Shown here in pieces: positions 12,302-24,100 of a stretch of 64,000 nucleotides of DNA (position 1 is the stretch's first letter; every line of letters begins with the position of its first letter). This stretch comes from Symbiodinium natans (lineage: Eukaryota; Sar; Dinophyceae; Suessiales; Symbiodiniaceae). The stretch covers positions 153,874 to 217,873 of the forward strand of contig CAJNDS010002098.1 in NCBI GenBank assembly GCA_905221605.1, given 5' to 3'. Both the position numbers and the translations under genes were made by a program. The notes below the pieces were generated by a model. That model saw only the letters and a program-made list of their open reading frames with translations, was not told where the DNA came from and did no database searches.

Positions 12302-15300
12302 GAGGAGAGATCAAAAGGAATGCAACTCTAAATGGAAGAGCAATGAAAAGAATGGAAGAGAAATGAGGACAGGCGAAATGCAAAAATCAGGCAAAGAGAA
12401 GACGGTGCTCGTTTTCATCTTTCCTCTGGTTCTTATTTTTCTCTTCTCTTGTTCATTTCCGTTAGAAAAAACAAAAGGAATAACAATGAACATGTAAGCA
12501 AACCCAGCTGATGCTCATGATTTTTTCCTTTCTCCCTCTCTCTCTCTCTCTCATATATGGGCGATGGAACGGGTGTCCTTGTTGGGCCGTTTCCTGCATC
12601 TTCAAGTGAGGAACCTAAGTGTTTTCTTTTGTTCGTTTGAAGACACAGAAAGCGATTAAAAGGGACGTCCATTTTGGATTGGCAGCCAACCTCTCTCTCC
12701 CTATATATGGGCGATGGAATGGGTTTCCTTTTTGATCGTTTTCTGCATCTTCAAGCGAGGAAAAGGGACACCCCATAAGAAAGCACTTAGGGTGTCCCTT
12801 TTGCTCGTTTGAAGACACAGCAAGCGATCAAAAGGGACGCCCATTTTGGATTGGCAGCAAACCCAGCTGATGCTCATGATTTCTCTCTCTCCCCATATAT
12901 GGGCGATGGAACGGGTGTCCTTCTTGGATCGTTTTCTGCATCTTCAAGCGAAGAAAAGGGACACCACAAAAAAACACTTAGGGTGTCCCTTTTGCTCGTT
13001 TCAAGAAACAGAAAGCGATTAAAAGGGACGCCCATTTTGGATCGGCAGCAAACCCAGCCGATGCTCATGATTTATCTCTGTCTATATATGGGCGATGGAA
13101 CGGGTGTCCTTCTTGGATCGTTTTCTGCGTCTTCAAGCGAAGAAAAGGGACACCACAAGAAAACACTTAGTAAGGGTGCCCCTTTTGCTCGTTTCAAGAC
13201 ACAGAAAGCGATTAAAAGGGACGCCCATTTTGGATCGGCAGCAAACCCAGCTGATGCTCATGATTTATCTCTGTCTATATATGGGAGATGGAACGGGTGT
13301 TCCTGATCGCTTTCTGCATCTTCAAGGGAGAAAGAAGGGCACCACCCAAGAAGGAAAAGTAACATCAGATATAGGGAGGGAAATTGAAGAGCTCCTCTCT
13401 TTACTTAGTCATTCCCTTTCATCTCTTCTTATCTGTTGTTTTCTTCGCTTCAAAAAGCAAAATAAGGGAAAAGAGATTTCCTGAAGAGGAGGGAGGGCAC
13501 CTATTGAAGAGCTCCTGTCTTTACTTAGTCATTCCCTTTCCTCTCTTATCCGTTGTTTTATTCGCTTCAAAAAGCAAAATAAGCGAAAAGAGATTTCCTG
13601 ACGAGGAGGGAGGGCACCTATCTGTAAAGAGCAATCGTTTAGAGGGGAACAGGAGAAGAGGAGCGAGAGAGAAGGACAGAGGAGAGATACAGGGAATCCA
13701 ATTTCAATAGAACAGCAAAGAAAAGAATAGAAGAGAGATGAATAGAGAAGAGGGAGAGACAAAACAAGGCGCAGAGAAGATGGCACTCTTCTTTATCTAT
13801 CCTATCTCCCTTATCTCTCCCTTCCCTCTTTCTTTTCGAAATAAGAACAACTAAAGAGGAAGAATTTATGAAAAGGAGAAGAGTAAGGAAAAGAGCAGAA
13901 GTAGGCCGAGAAGAGGGACATGATGAAGTACGGCAAGGTCCAAGCGCAAGGAGTCACCCTCTGCTTTACCTTCCACTGCTTTATCATACAAGTTCCTGTC
14001 TTGTGTTTTATCAGTTAAACGGAAACAGAAGGAGAGAAGGGAAAGGGAAGTGAGAGAGGAGAGACAACAAGGAGGCCATTTTAATTTTCTGGAAGGGTAC
14101 TGAACAGAAGAGAGGAGACAAGGAACAAGGAGACGGAGGAACACAACAAGGCGCAAAGAAGATGGCACTCTTCTTTATCTATCATCTCTCCCTTCCTTGT
14201 CTCTCTCTTTTCCCTCTATTATTAAAAAGGACAAGACCTCTTCGCAGATAGGTGCCCTCTCTCCTCTTCAGGAAGCCCCCTTGCCCTTATTTTGCTTGCT
14301 TTCTGAAACGACAAGGAAAACAACACATAGAAAGAGAGGAAATGGAATGAACCAATAGGCAGTGGAGCTCTTCAATTTCTTTCCCTATCTCTTTTCTTCT
14401 TTTTTCATTCTTCATTCAACAAGGAAAAGAAACTTCCTTTTGTGTGTTTTTGAGATTTAAAGGAGAACAAGAGAAGAGAAGGGAGAGAGAAAGGAGAGAG
14501 GAGAGATCAAAAGGAATGCAACTCTAAATGGAAGAGCAATGAAAAGAATGGAAGAGAAATGAGGACAGGCGAAATGCAAAAGTCAGGCAAAGAGAAGATG
14601 GTGCTCGTTTTCATCTTTCCTCTGGTTCTTATTTTTCTCTTCTCTTGTTCATTTCCGTTAGAAAAAAAACAACAGGAATAACAATGAACATGTAAGCAAA
14701 CCCAACTGATGCTCATGATTTTTTCCCTTCTCCCTCTCTCTCTCTCTCCATATATGGGCGATGGAACGGGTGTCCTTGTTGGGCCGTTTTCTGGATCTTC
14801 AAGTGAGGAACCTAGGTGTTTTCTTTTGTTCGTTTGAAGACACAGAAAGCGATTAAAAGGGACGTCCATTTTGGATTGGCAGCCAACCCAGCTGATGCTC
14901 ATGATCTCTCTCTCTCTCTCTCCCTATATATGGGCGATGGAACAGGTGTCCTTTTAGATCGTTTTCTGCATCTTCAAGCGAAGAAAAGGGACACCACAAG
15001 GAAACACTTAGGCTGTCCCTTTTGCTCGTTTGAAGACACAGCAAGCGATTAAAAGGGGCGCCCATTTGGATTGGCAGCAAACCCAGCTGATGCTCATGAT
15101 TTATCTCTGTCCCCATATATGGGCGATGGAACGGGTGTCCTTTTTGGATCGTTTTCTGCGTCTTCAAGCGAAGAAAAGGGACACTACAAGAAAACACTTA
15201 GTAAGGGTGCCCCTTTTGCTCGTTTCAAGACACAGAAGGCGATTAAAAGGGACGCCCATTTTGGATCGGCAGCAAACCCAGCTGATGCTCATGATTTATC

Positions 15301-18300
15301 TCTGTCTATATACGGGCGATGGAACGGGTGCCCTTCCTGATCGTTTTCTGCATCTTCAAGGGAGAAAGAAGGGCACCGCCCAAGAAGGAAAAGTAACATC
15401 AGATATAGGGAGGGAAATTGAAGAGCTCCTCTCTTTACTTAGTCATTCCCTTTCCTCTCTTCTTATCTGTTGTTTTCTTCGCTTCAAAAAGCAAAATAAG
15501 GGAAAAGAGATTTCCTGAAGAGGAGGGAGGGCACCTATTGAAGAGCTCCTGTCTTTACTTAGTCATTCCCTTTCCTCTCTTATCCGTTGTTTTATTCGCT
15601 TCAAAAAGCAAAATAAGCGAAAAGAGATTTCCTGACGAGGAGGGAGGGCACCTATCTGTAAAGAGCAATCGTTTAGAGGGGAACAGGAGAAGAGGAGCGA
15701 GAGAGAAGGACAGAGGAGAGATACAGGGAATCCAATTTCAGTGGAATAGCAAAGAAAAGAATAGAAGAGAGATGAATAGAGAAGAGGGAGAGACAAAACA
15801 AGGCGCAGAGAAGATGGCACTCTTCTTTATCTATCCTATCTCCCTTATCTCTCCCTTCCCTCTTTCTTTTCCAGATAAGAACAACTAAAGAGGAAGAATT
15901 TATGAAAAGGAGAAGAGTAAGGAAAAGAGCAGAAGTAGGCCGAGAAGAGGGACATGATGAAGTACGGCAAGGTCCACGCGCAACGTCTGCCCAGAATTAA
16001 ATAATTTAAATAATTTAAATCCGAAAGGGGCGTTTCGGATTTAAATTATTAAAATTATTTAATTCTGGGAAGGGGGGGGGCCCGGTCCTGCCCCCCCCCC
16101 CCCCTTTTCGGATTTAATTTATTTAAATTATTTAATTCAGGGGGTGGAATTAAATAATTTAAATAATTTAAATCCGAAAGGGGGGGTTCGGATTTAAATT
16201 ATTGAAATTATTTAATTCCCCCCCCCCGGAATTAAATAATTTAAATAATTTAAATAATTTAAATAATTTTAATAATTCAAATAATTTAAATAATTTAAAT
16301 AATTTAAATAATTTAAATAATTTAAATAATTTAAATAATTTAAATCCGAAAAGGGGGGGGGCCAGGCCCGACCAGGCCCCCCCCCTTCCCAGAATTAAAT
16401 NNNNNNNNNNNNNNNNNNNNNNNNNNNNNNNNNNNNNNNNNNNNNNNNNNNNNNNNNNNNNNNNNNNNNNNNNNNNNNNNNNNNNNNNNNNNNNNNNNNN
16501 GAGGGCACCTATTTTTTAATTATAGAGGGAAAAGCGAGAGACAAGGAAGGGAGAGATGATAGATAAAGAAGAGTGCTATCCGTCTCCTTGTTTATTGTGT
16601 CTTCTCTTCTTTCCAGTACCCCTCCAGAAAATTCAAATGGCCTCCTTGTTGTCTCTCCTCTCTCACTTCCCTTGCCCTTCTCTCCTTCTGTTACATTTTA
16701 ACTAATAAAACACAAGAAAGGAACTTGTGTGATAAAGCAGTGGAAGGGTAAGCAGAGGGTGACTCCTTGCGCGTGGACCTTGCCCATACTTCATCATATC
16801 CCTCTTTTCGGCCTGTCTCTTCTGCTCTTTTCCTTACCCTTCTCCTTTTCAAGTTCTTCCTTTTTAGTTTTTCTGTTTCGAAAAGAAAGAGGGAAGGGAG
16901 AGGGAAGGGAGAGAGGATAGATAAAGAAGAGTGCCATCTTCTTTGCGCCTTGTTTTGTCTCTCCATCTTCTTTGTTCATCTCTCTTCTATTCTTTTCTTG
17001 GCTCTTCCCATTAAAACTGTGTTCCTTTTATCTCTGCTCTCTCCTTCTCTTTCCCTTCTCTTCTCCTGTTCCCCTTTAAATGACAAAAACACAAGAAAGG
17101 AAGAACAAGAGGGGAATGGAGGCCCTTTTCCTGTATTCTCCTGTAAAGAAAAGAGGATAGGAGATAAGGAAGGGAATTGAGGAGCTCCTTTCGCTACTTT
17201 CTTATGCCCTTTTCTTTGTATCTACCACACAAAAACACGACTCTCAGCTTCCAAATAAACCCTATTTAAGCCACCCACCCCCCCCCCCCACGTGGGTGGC
17301 TTAAATAGGGTCTATTTGGAAGCTGAGAGTCGTGTTTTGGTGTGGTAGATAGAAAGGAAAGGGCATGATAAAGTAGCGAGAGGAGCTCTTCAATTCCCTT
17401 CCTTATCTCCTATGCTCTTTTCCTTCTTTATTGCAACAGGAGAAGACAGGAAAAGGGCTTCCATTCCCCACTTGTTCTTCCTTTCTTGTGTTTTTGTCAT
17501 TTAGAGGGGAACAGGAGAAGAGGAGGGAGAGAGAAGGAGAGGGGAGAGATAACAGGAATCCAATTTCAGTGGAATAGCAAAGAAAAGAATAGACGAGAGA
17601 TGAATAGAGAAGAGGGAGAGACAAAACGAGGCGCTGAGAAGATGGCACTCTTCTTTATCTATCCTATCTCCCTTATCTCCTTTACCTTCCTAGGCTTTAT
17701 CATTCAAGTTCTTTTCTTGTGTTTTATCAGTTAAACGGAAACAGAAGGAGAGAAGGGAACGGGAAGTGAGAGAGGAGAGACAAAAAGGAGGCCATTTTAA
17801 TTTTCTGGAAGGGTACTGAACAGAAGAGAGGAGACAAGAAACAAGGAGACGGAGGAACACAACAAGGCGCAAAGAAGATGGCACTCTTCTTTATCTATCA
17901 TCTCTCCCTTCCTTGTCTCTCCCTTTTCCCTCTATTATTAAAAAGGACAAGACCTCTTCGCAGATAGGTGCCCTCTCTCTTCTTCAGGAAGCCCCCTTGC
18001 CCTTATTTTGCTTGCCTTCTGAAACGACAAGGAAAACAACACATAGAAAGAGAGGAAATGGAATGAACCAATAGGCAATGGAGCTCTTCAATTTCTTTCC
18101 CTATCTCTTTTCTTCTTTTTTCATTCTTCATTCAACAAGGAAAAGAAGCTTCCTTTTGTGTGTTTTTGAGATTTAAAGGAGAACAAGAGAAGAGAAGGGA
18201 GAGAGAGAGAGAGAGAAAGGAAAGAGGAGAGATCAAAAGGAATGCAACTCTAAATGGAAGAGCAATGAAAAGAATGGAAGAGAAATGAGGACAGGCGAAA

Positions 18301-18827
18301 TGCAAAAATCAGGCAAAGAGAAGATGGTGCTCGTTTTCATCTTTCCTCTGGTTCTTATTTTTCTCTTCTCTTGTTCATTTCCGTTAGAAAAAACAAAAGG
18401 AATAACAATGAACATGTAAGCAAACCCAGCTGATGCTCATGATTTTTTCCCTTCTCCCTCTCTCTCTCTCTCCATATATGGGCGATGGAACGGGTGTCCT
18501 TGTTGGGCCGTTTCCTGCATCTTCAAGTGAGGAACCTAAGTGTTTTCTTTTGTTCGTTTGAAGACACAGAAAGCGATTAAAAGGGACGTCCATTTTGGAT
18601 TGGCAGCCAACCCAGCTGATGCTCATGATTTTTTTTTCTCTCTCTCTCTCTCTATATATGGGCGATGGAATGGGTGCCCTTTTTGATCGTTTTCTGCATC
18701 TTCAAGCGAGGAAAAGGGACACCCCACAAGAAAGCACTTAGGGTGTCCCTTTTGCTCGTTTGAAGACACAGAAAGCGATTAAAAGGGACGCCCGTTTTGG
18801 ATTGGCAGCCAACCCAGCTGATGCTCA

Positions 18828-18858
<31 letters not shown>

Positions 18859-20876
18859 CCTCTCTCTCTCCCTATATATGGGCGATGGAACAGGTGTCCT
18901 TTTAGATCGTTTTCTGCATCTTCAAGCGAAGAAAAGGGACACCACAAGAAACACTTAGGCTGTCCCTTTTGCTCGTTTGAAGACACAGCAAGCGATTAAA
19001 AGGGGCGCCCATTTTGGATTGGCAGCAAACCCAGCTGATGCTCATGATTTATCTCTGTCTATATATGGGCGATGGAACGGGTGTCCTTTTTGGATCGTTT
19101 TCTGCGTCTTCAAGCGAAGAAAAGGGACACTACAAGAAAACACTTAGTAAGGGTGCCCCTTTTGCTCGTTTCAAGACACAGAAGGCGATTAAAAGGGACG
19201 CCCATTTTGGATCGGCAGCAAACCCAGCTGATGCTCATGATTTATCTCTGTCTATATACGGGCGATGGAACGGGTGCCCTTCCTGATCGTTTTCTGCATC
19301 TTCAAGGGAGAAAGAAGGGCGCCGCCCAAGAAGGAAAAGTAACATCAGATATAGGGAGGGAAATTGAAGAGCTCCTCTCTTTACTTAGTCATTCCCTTTC
19401 CTCTCTTCTTATCTGTTGTTTTCTTCGCTTCAAAAAGCAAAATAAGGGAAAAGAGATTTCCTGAAGAGGAGGGCACCTATTGAAGAGCTCCTGTCTTTAC
19501 TTAGTCATTCCCTTTCCTCTCTTATCCGTTGTTTTATTCGCTTCAAAAAGCAAAATAAGCGAAAAAGAGATTTCCTGAAGAGGAGGGAGGGCACCTATCT
19601 GTAAAGAGCAATCGTTTAGAGGGGAACAGGAGAAGAGGAGCGAGAGAGAAGGACAGAGGAGAGATACAGGGAATCCAATTTCAATAGAACAGCAAAGAAA
19701 AGAATAGAAGAGAGATGAATAGAGAAGAGGGAGAGACAAAACAAGGCGCAGAGAAGATGGCACTCTTCTTTATCTATCCTATCTCCCTTATCTCTCCCTT
19801 CCCTCTTTCTTTTCGAAATAAGAACAACTAAAGAGGAAGAATTTATGAAAAGGAGAAGAGTAAGGAAAAGAGCAGAAGTAGGCCGAGAAGAGGGACATGA
19901 TGAAGTACGGCAAGGTCTAAGCGCAAGGAGTCACCCTCTGCTTTACCTTCCACTGCTTTATCATACAAGTTCCTGTCTTGTGTTTTATCAGTTAAACGGA
20001 AACAGAAGGAGAGAAGGGAAAGGGAAGTGAGAGAGGAGAGACAACAAGGAGGCCATTTTAATTTTCTGGAAGGGTACTGAACAGAAGAGAGGAGACAAGG
20101 AACAAGGAGACGGAGGAACACAACAAGGCGCAAAGAAGATGGCACTCTTCTTTATCTATCATCTCTCCCTTCCTTGTCTCTCTCTTTTCCCTCTATTATT
20201 ACAAAGGACAAGACCTCTTCGCAGATAGGTGCCCTCTCTCCTCTTCAGGAAGCCCCCTTGCCCTTATTTTGCTTGCTTTCTGAAACGACAAGGAAAACAA
20301 CACATAGAAAGAGAGGAAATGGAATGAACCAATAGGCAGTGGAGCTCTTCAATTTCTTTCCCTATCTCTTTTCTTCTTTTTTCATTCTTCATTCAACAAG
20401 GAAAAGAAACTTCCTTTTGTGTGTTTTTGAGATTTAAAGGAGAACAAGAGAAGAGAAGGGAGAGAGAAAGGAGAGAGGAGAGACCAAAAGGAATGCAACT
20501 CTAAATGGAAGAGCAATGAAAAGAATGGAAGAGAAATGAGGACAGGCGAAATGCAAAAGTCAGGCAAACAGAAGATGGTGCTCGTTTTCATCTTTCCTCT
20601 GGTTCTTATTTTTCTCTTCTCTTGTTCATTTCCGTTAGAAAAAACAAAAGGAATAACAATGAACATGTAAGCAAACCCAGCTGATGCTCATGATTTTTTC
20701 CTTTCTCCCTCTCTCTCTCTCTCCATAAATGGGCGATGGAACGGGTGTCCTTGTTGGGCCGTTTTCTGGATCTTCAAGTGAGGAACCTAGGTGTTTTCTT
20801 TTGTCCGTTTGAAGACACAGAAAGCGATTAAAAGGGACGTCCATTTTGGATTGGCAGCCAACCCAGCTGATGCTCA

Positions 20877-20912
<36 letters not shown>

Positions 20913-21086
20913 ATATATGGGCGATGGAATGGGTGTCCTTTTTGATCGTTTTCTGCATCTTCAAGCGAGGAAAAGGGACACCCCACAAGAGCACACTTAG
21001 GGTGTCCCTTTTGCTCGCTTGAAGACACAGAAGGCGATTAAAAGGGACGCCCATTTTGGATTGGCAGCCAACCCAGCTGATGCTCA

Positions 21087-21132
<46 letters not shown>

Positions 21133-24100
21133 ATATATGGGCGATGGAACAGGTGTCCTTTTAGATCGTTTTCTGCATCTTCAAGCGAAGAAAAGGGACA
21201 CCACAAGGAAACACTTAGGCTGTCCCTTTTGCTCGTTTGAAGACACAGCAAGCGATTAAAAGGGGCGCCCATTTTGGATTGGCAGCAAACCCAGCTGATG
21301 CTCATGATTTATCTCTGTCCCCATATATGGGCGATGGAACGGGTGTCCTTTTTGGATCGTTTTCAGCGTCTTCAAGCGAAGAAAAGGGACACTAAAAGAA
21401 AACACTTAGTAAGGGTGCCCCTTTTGCTCGTTTCAAAACACAGAAAGCGATTAAAAGGGACGCCCATTTTGGATCGGCAGCAAACCCAGCTGATGCTCAT
21501 GATTTATCTCTGTCTATATACGGGCGATGGAACGGGTGCCCTTCCTGATCGTTTTCTGCATCTTCAAGGGAGAAAGAAGGGCACCGCCCAAGAAGGAAAA
21601 GTAACATCAGATATAGGGAGGGAAATTGAAGAGCTCCTCTCTTTACTTAGTCATTCCCTTTCCTCTCTTCTTATCTGTTGTTTTCTTCGCTTCAAAAAGC
21701 AAAATAAGGGAAAAGAGATTTCCTGAAGAGGAGGGCACCTATTGAAGAGCTCCTGTCTTTACTTAGTCATTCCCTTTCCTCTCTTATCCGTTGTTTTATT
21801 CGCTTCAAAAAGCAAAATAAGCGAAAAGAGATTTCCTGACGAGGAGGGAGGGCACCTATCTGTAAAGAGCAATCGTTTAGAGGGGAACAGGAGAAGAGGA
21901 GCGAGAGAGAAGGACAGAGGAGAGATACAGGGAATCCAATTTCAGTGGAATAGCAAAGAAAAGAATAGAAGAGAGATGAATAGAGAAGAGGGAGAAACAA
22001 AACAAGGCGCAAAGAAGATGGCACTCTTCTTTATCTATCCTATCTCCCTTATCTCTCCCTTCCCTCTTTCTTTTCGAAACAAGAACAACTAAAGAGGAAG
22101 AATTATGAAAAGGAGAAGAGTAAGGAAAGGAGCAGAAGAGATAGGCCGAGAAGAGGGATATGATGAAGTACGGCAAGGTCCACGCGCAACGTCTGCCCAG
22201 AAATAAATAATTTGAATAATTTAAATCCGAAAGGGGCGTTTCGGATTTAAATTATTTAAATTATTTAATTCTGGGAAGGGGGGGGGCCCGGTCCTGCCCC
22301 CCCCCCCCCCTTTCCGGATTTAATTTATTTAATTTATTTAATTTATTTAAATTATTTAAATTATTTAAATTATTTAATTCCGGGGGGGGAATTAAATAAT
22401 ATAAATAATTTAAATCCGAAAGGGGGGGTTCGGATTTAAATTATTTAAATTATTTCATTCCCCCCCCCCGGAATTAAATAATTTAAATAAATTAAATAAT
22501 ATAAATCCGAAAAGGAAAAGGGGGGGGCCGGACCCGACCAGGCTCCCCCCCCTTCCCAGAATTAAATAATTTAAAAAATTTAAATCCGAAACGCCCCTTT
22601 CGGATTTAAATTATTTAAATTATTTAATTCTGGGAAGGGGGGGGGGGCCCGGGCCTGGCCCCACCCTTTTCGGATTTAATTTATTTAAATTATTTAAATT
22701 ATTTAAATTATTTAATTCCGGGGGGGGGAATTAAATAATTTAAATAATTTAAATCCGAAAGGGGGGGTTCGGATTTAAATTATTTAAATTATTTAATTCC
22801 CCCCCCGGAATTAAATAATTTAAATAATTTAAATAATTTAAATAATTTAAATAATTTAAATCCGAAAAGGGGGGGGGGCCAGGCCCGACCAGGCCCCCCC
22901 CCCTTCCCAGAATTAAATAATTTAAATAATTTAAATCCGAAACGCCCCTTTCGGATTTAAATTATTTAAATTATTTAATTCCTTGCCCCAGAACCCCCAG
23001 AAACGACAACAGGGTCTATTTGGCAGATGGCTTTTGTGAATAAGCATACGTTTTGGGGCCTTATTTCCTCTTTAAAACCCGAGTCTCAGCTTCCAAATAG
23101 ACCCTATTTAAGCTGCACACGGGGGGGGGTCTCTGGGAGCAATGGTGGCAATCGGTGAGTTTTATATAAGACGGCTGCCTCGCCAACTTTCTGACCCGAA
23201 ACCCTTGACTCAATGCCGTGGGATCCCGCTCAAGAACTTCGGAAAATTACCACAAGGCCTCACCACTAAACTTGACGCCCTAAATCCTGCAGCCCCCCGC
23301 AACCCGAAGTTCTTGAACATGTAACCCTAAAGCCCAATGTGGGCTGGGAAAGCGATCTGCTTGGGCGCGTGCACCGTAGCACCACAAAGAAAACAAAATG
23401 CTGCCAGAGGCGGTTACTTAAGAACTCGATTCTCTTCTGTGGGCTGTACTCCGTGTTCTGTGTTCTCTTGTGAACCCTTCTACAGTTCGGGTTAGGTAAC
23501 CACAGAGACCCAATTACGCAGTTCGCACTTCGGGCTTAGAACAAAACGACCGAAACCTCTTCAGAAGGCTGGAATCTCATCCTTTTGAGGCTGAACTCGC
23601 ACCGCTGCCTCCGTCACCAGTTGCTGACCCAGCTTTGCTGGACTGTGTGCCTTTGCTCAGAGCATGGGATGTTGTTTGGGTGGGTTGAAGAAGCAACAAT
23701 GAAATTATTCAATTTTGCCAGCCCATCGAGCAGAGGAACATCAGCTAGAGCAAACTCTAACCCTAAGCCATAAACCCTAAACCCTAAACCCAAACAGTGG
23801 CAAACTCTGCTTGCTTTGCTTGCTTGGCGAGTGGCAGCCTTCGCCTCATGCGTTCTTTGCTTCATTGCCCTGCAACGGTCCCTAAACCCTAAACCCTAAC
23901 CCGAAACCCTAAAAACAAGCGGGTGTGTCAGTCGATCTTCGCTTTCATATGTGGCTCGACATTGATATTTACAGGCCTCGTGTGTGAGAGGTTTGCATAG
24001 AAGGCCTAAGTGAAATACAGCTACCTTGCGCGACCAGCAACCCTAAACGGTGGATATAGGGGTCGGAATAACTACTAGAAGGATAGTATTCCCTCATAGT

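Larger units (their letters stand above)
11357..23113. repeat. 11.8-kb nested tandem/inverted repeat complex
   Basis: A 30-base terminus beginning GCTTAAATAGGGTCTATTTG lies at 11357-11386, again at 17299-17328, and inverted at 17242-17271 (one mismatch) and 23084-23113. Two direct blocks (about 11352-16400 and 17292-22985) share long near-identical stretches made of alternating purine-rich and pyrimidine-rich segments. No gene seen; the many short frames are shared repeat frames (Arg/Glu or Leu/Ser rich). Confidence 0.85.

Noticed and set aside
16202..16519. Asn-Leu repeat frame
   Set aside because: Translation of TTTAAATAA repeats, and it runs into the N gap.
11461..22176. Many 60-165-codon frames shared between repeat blocks
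   Set aside because: Low-complexity Arg/Glu, Leu/Ser or Lys-rich frames present in every copy and several phases; consistent with purine-pyrimidine repeats, not genes.
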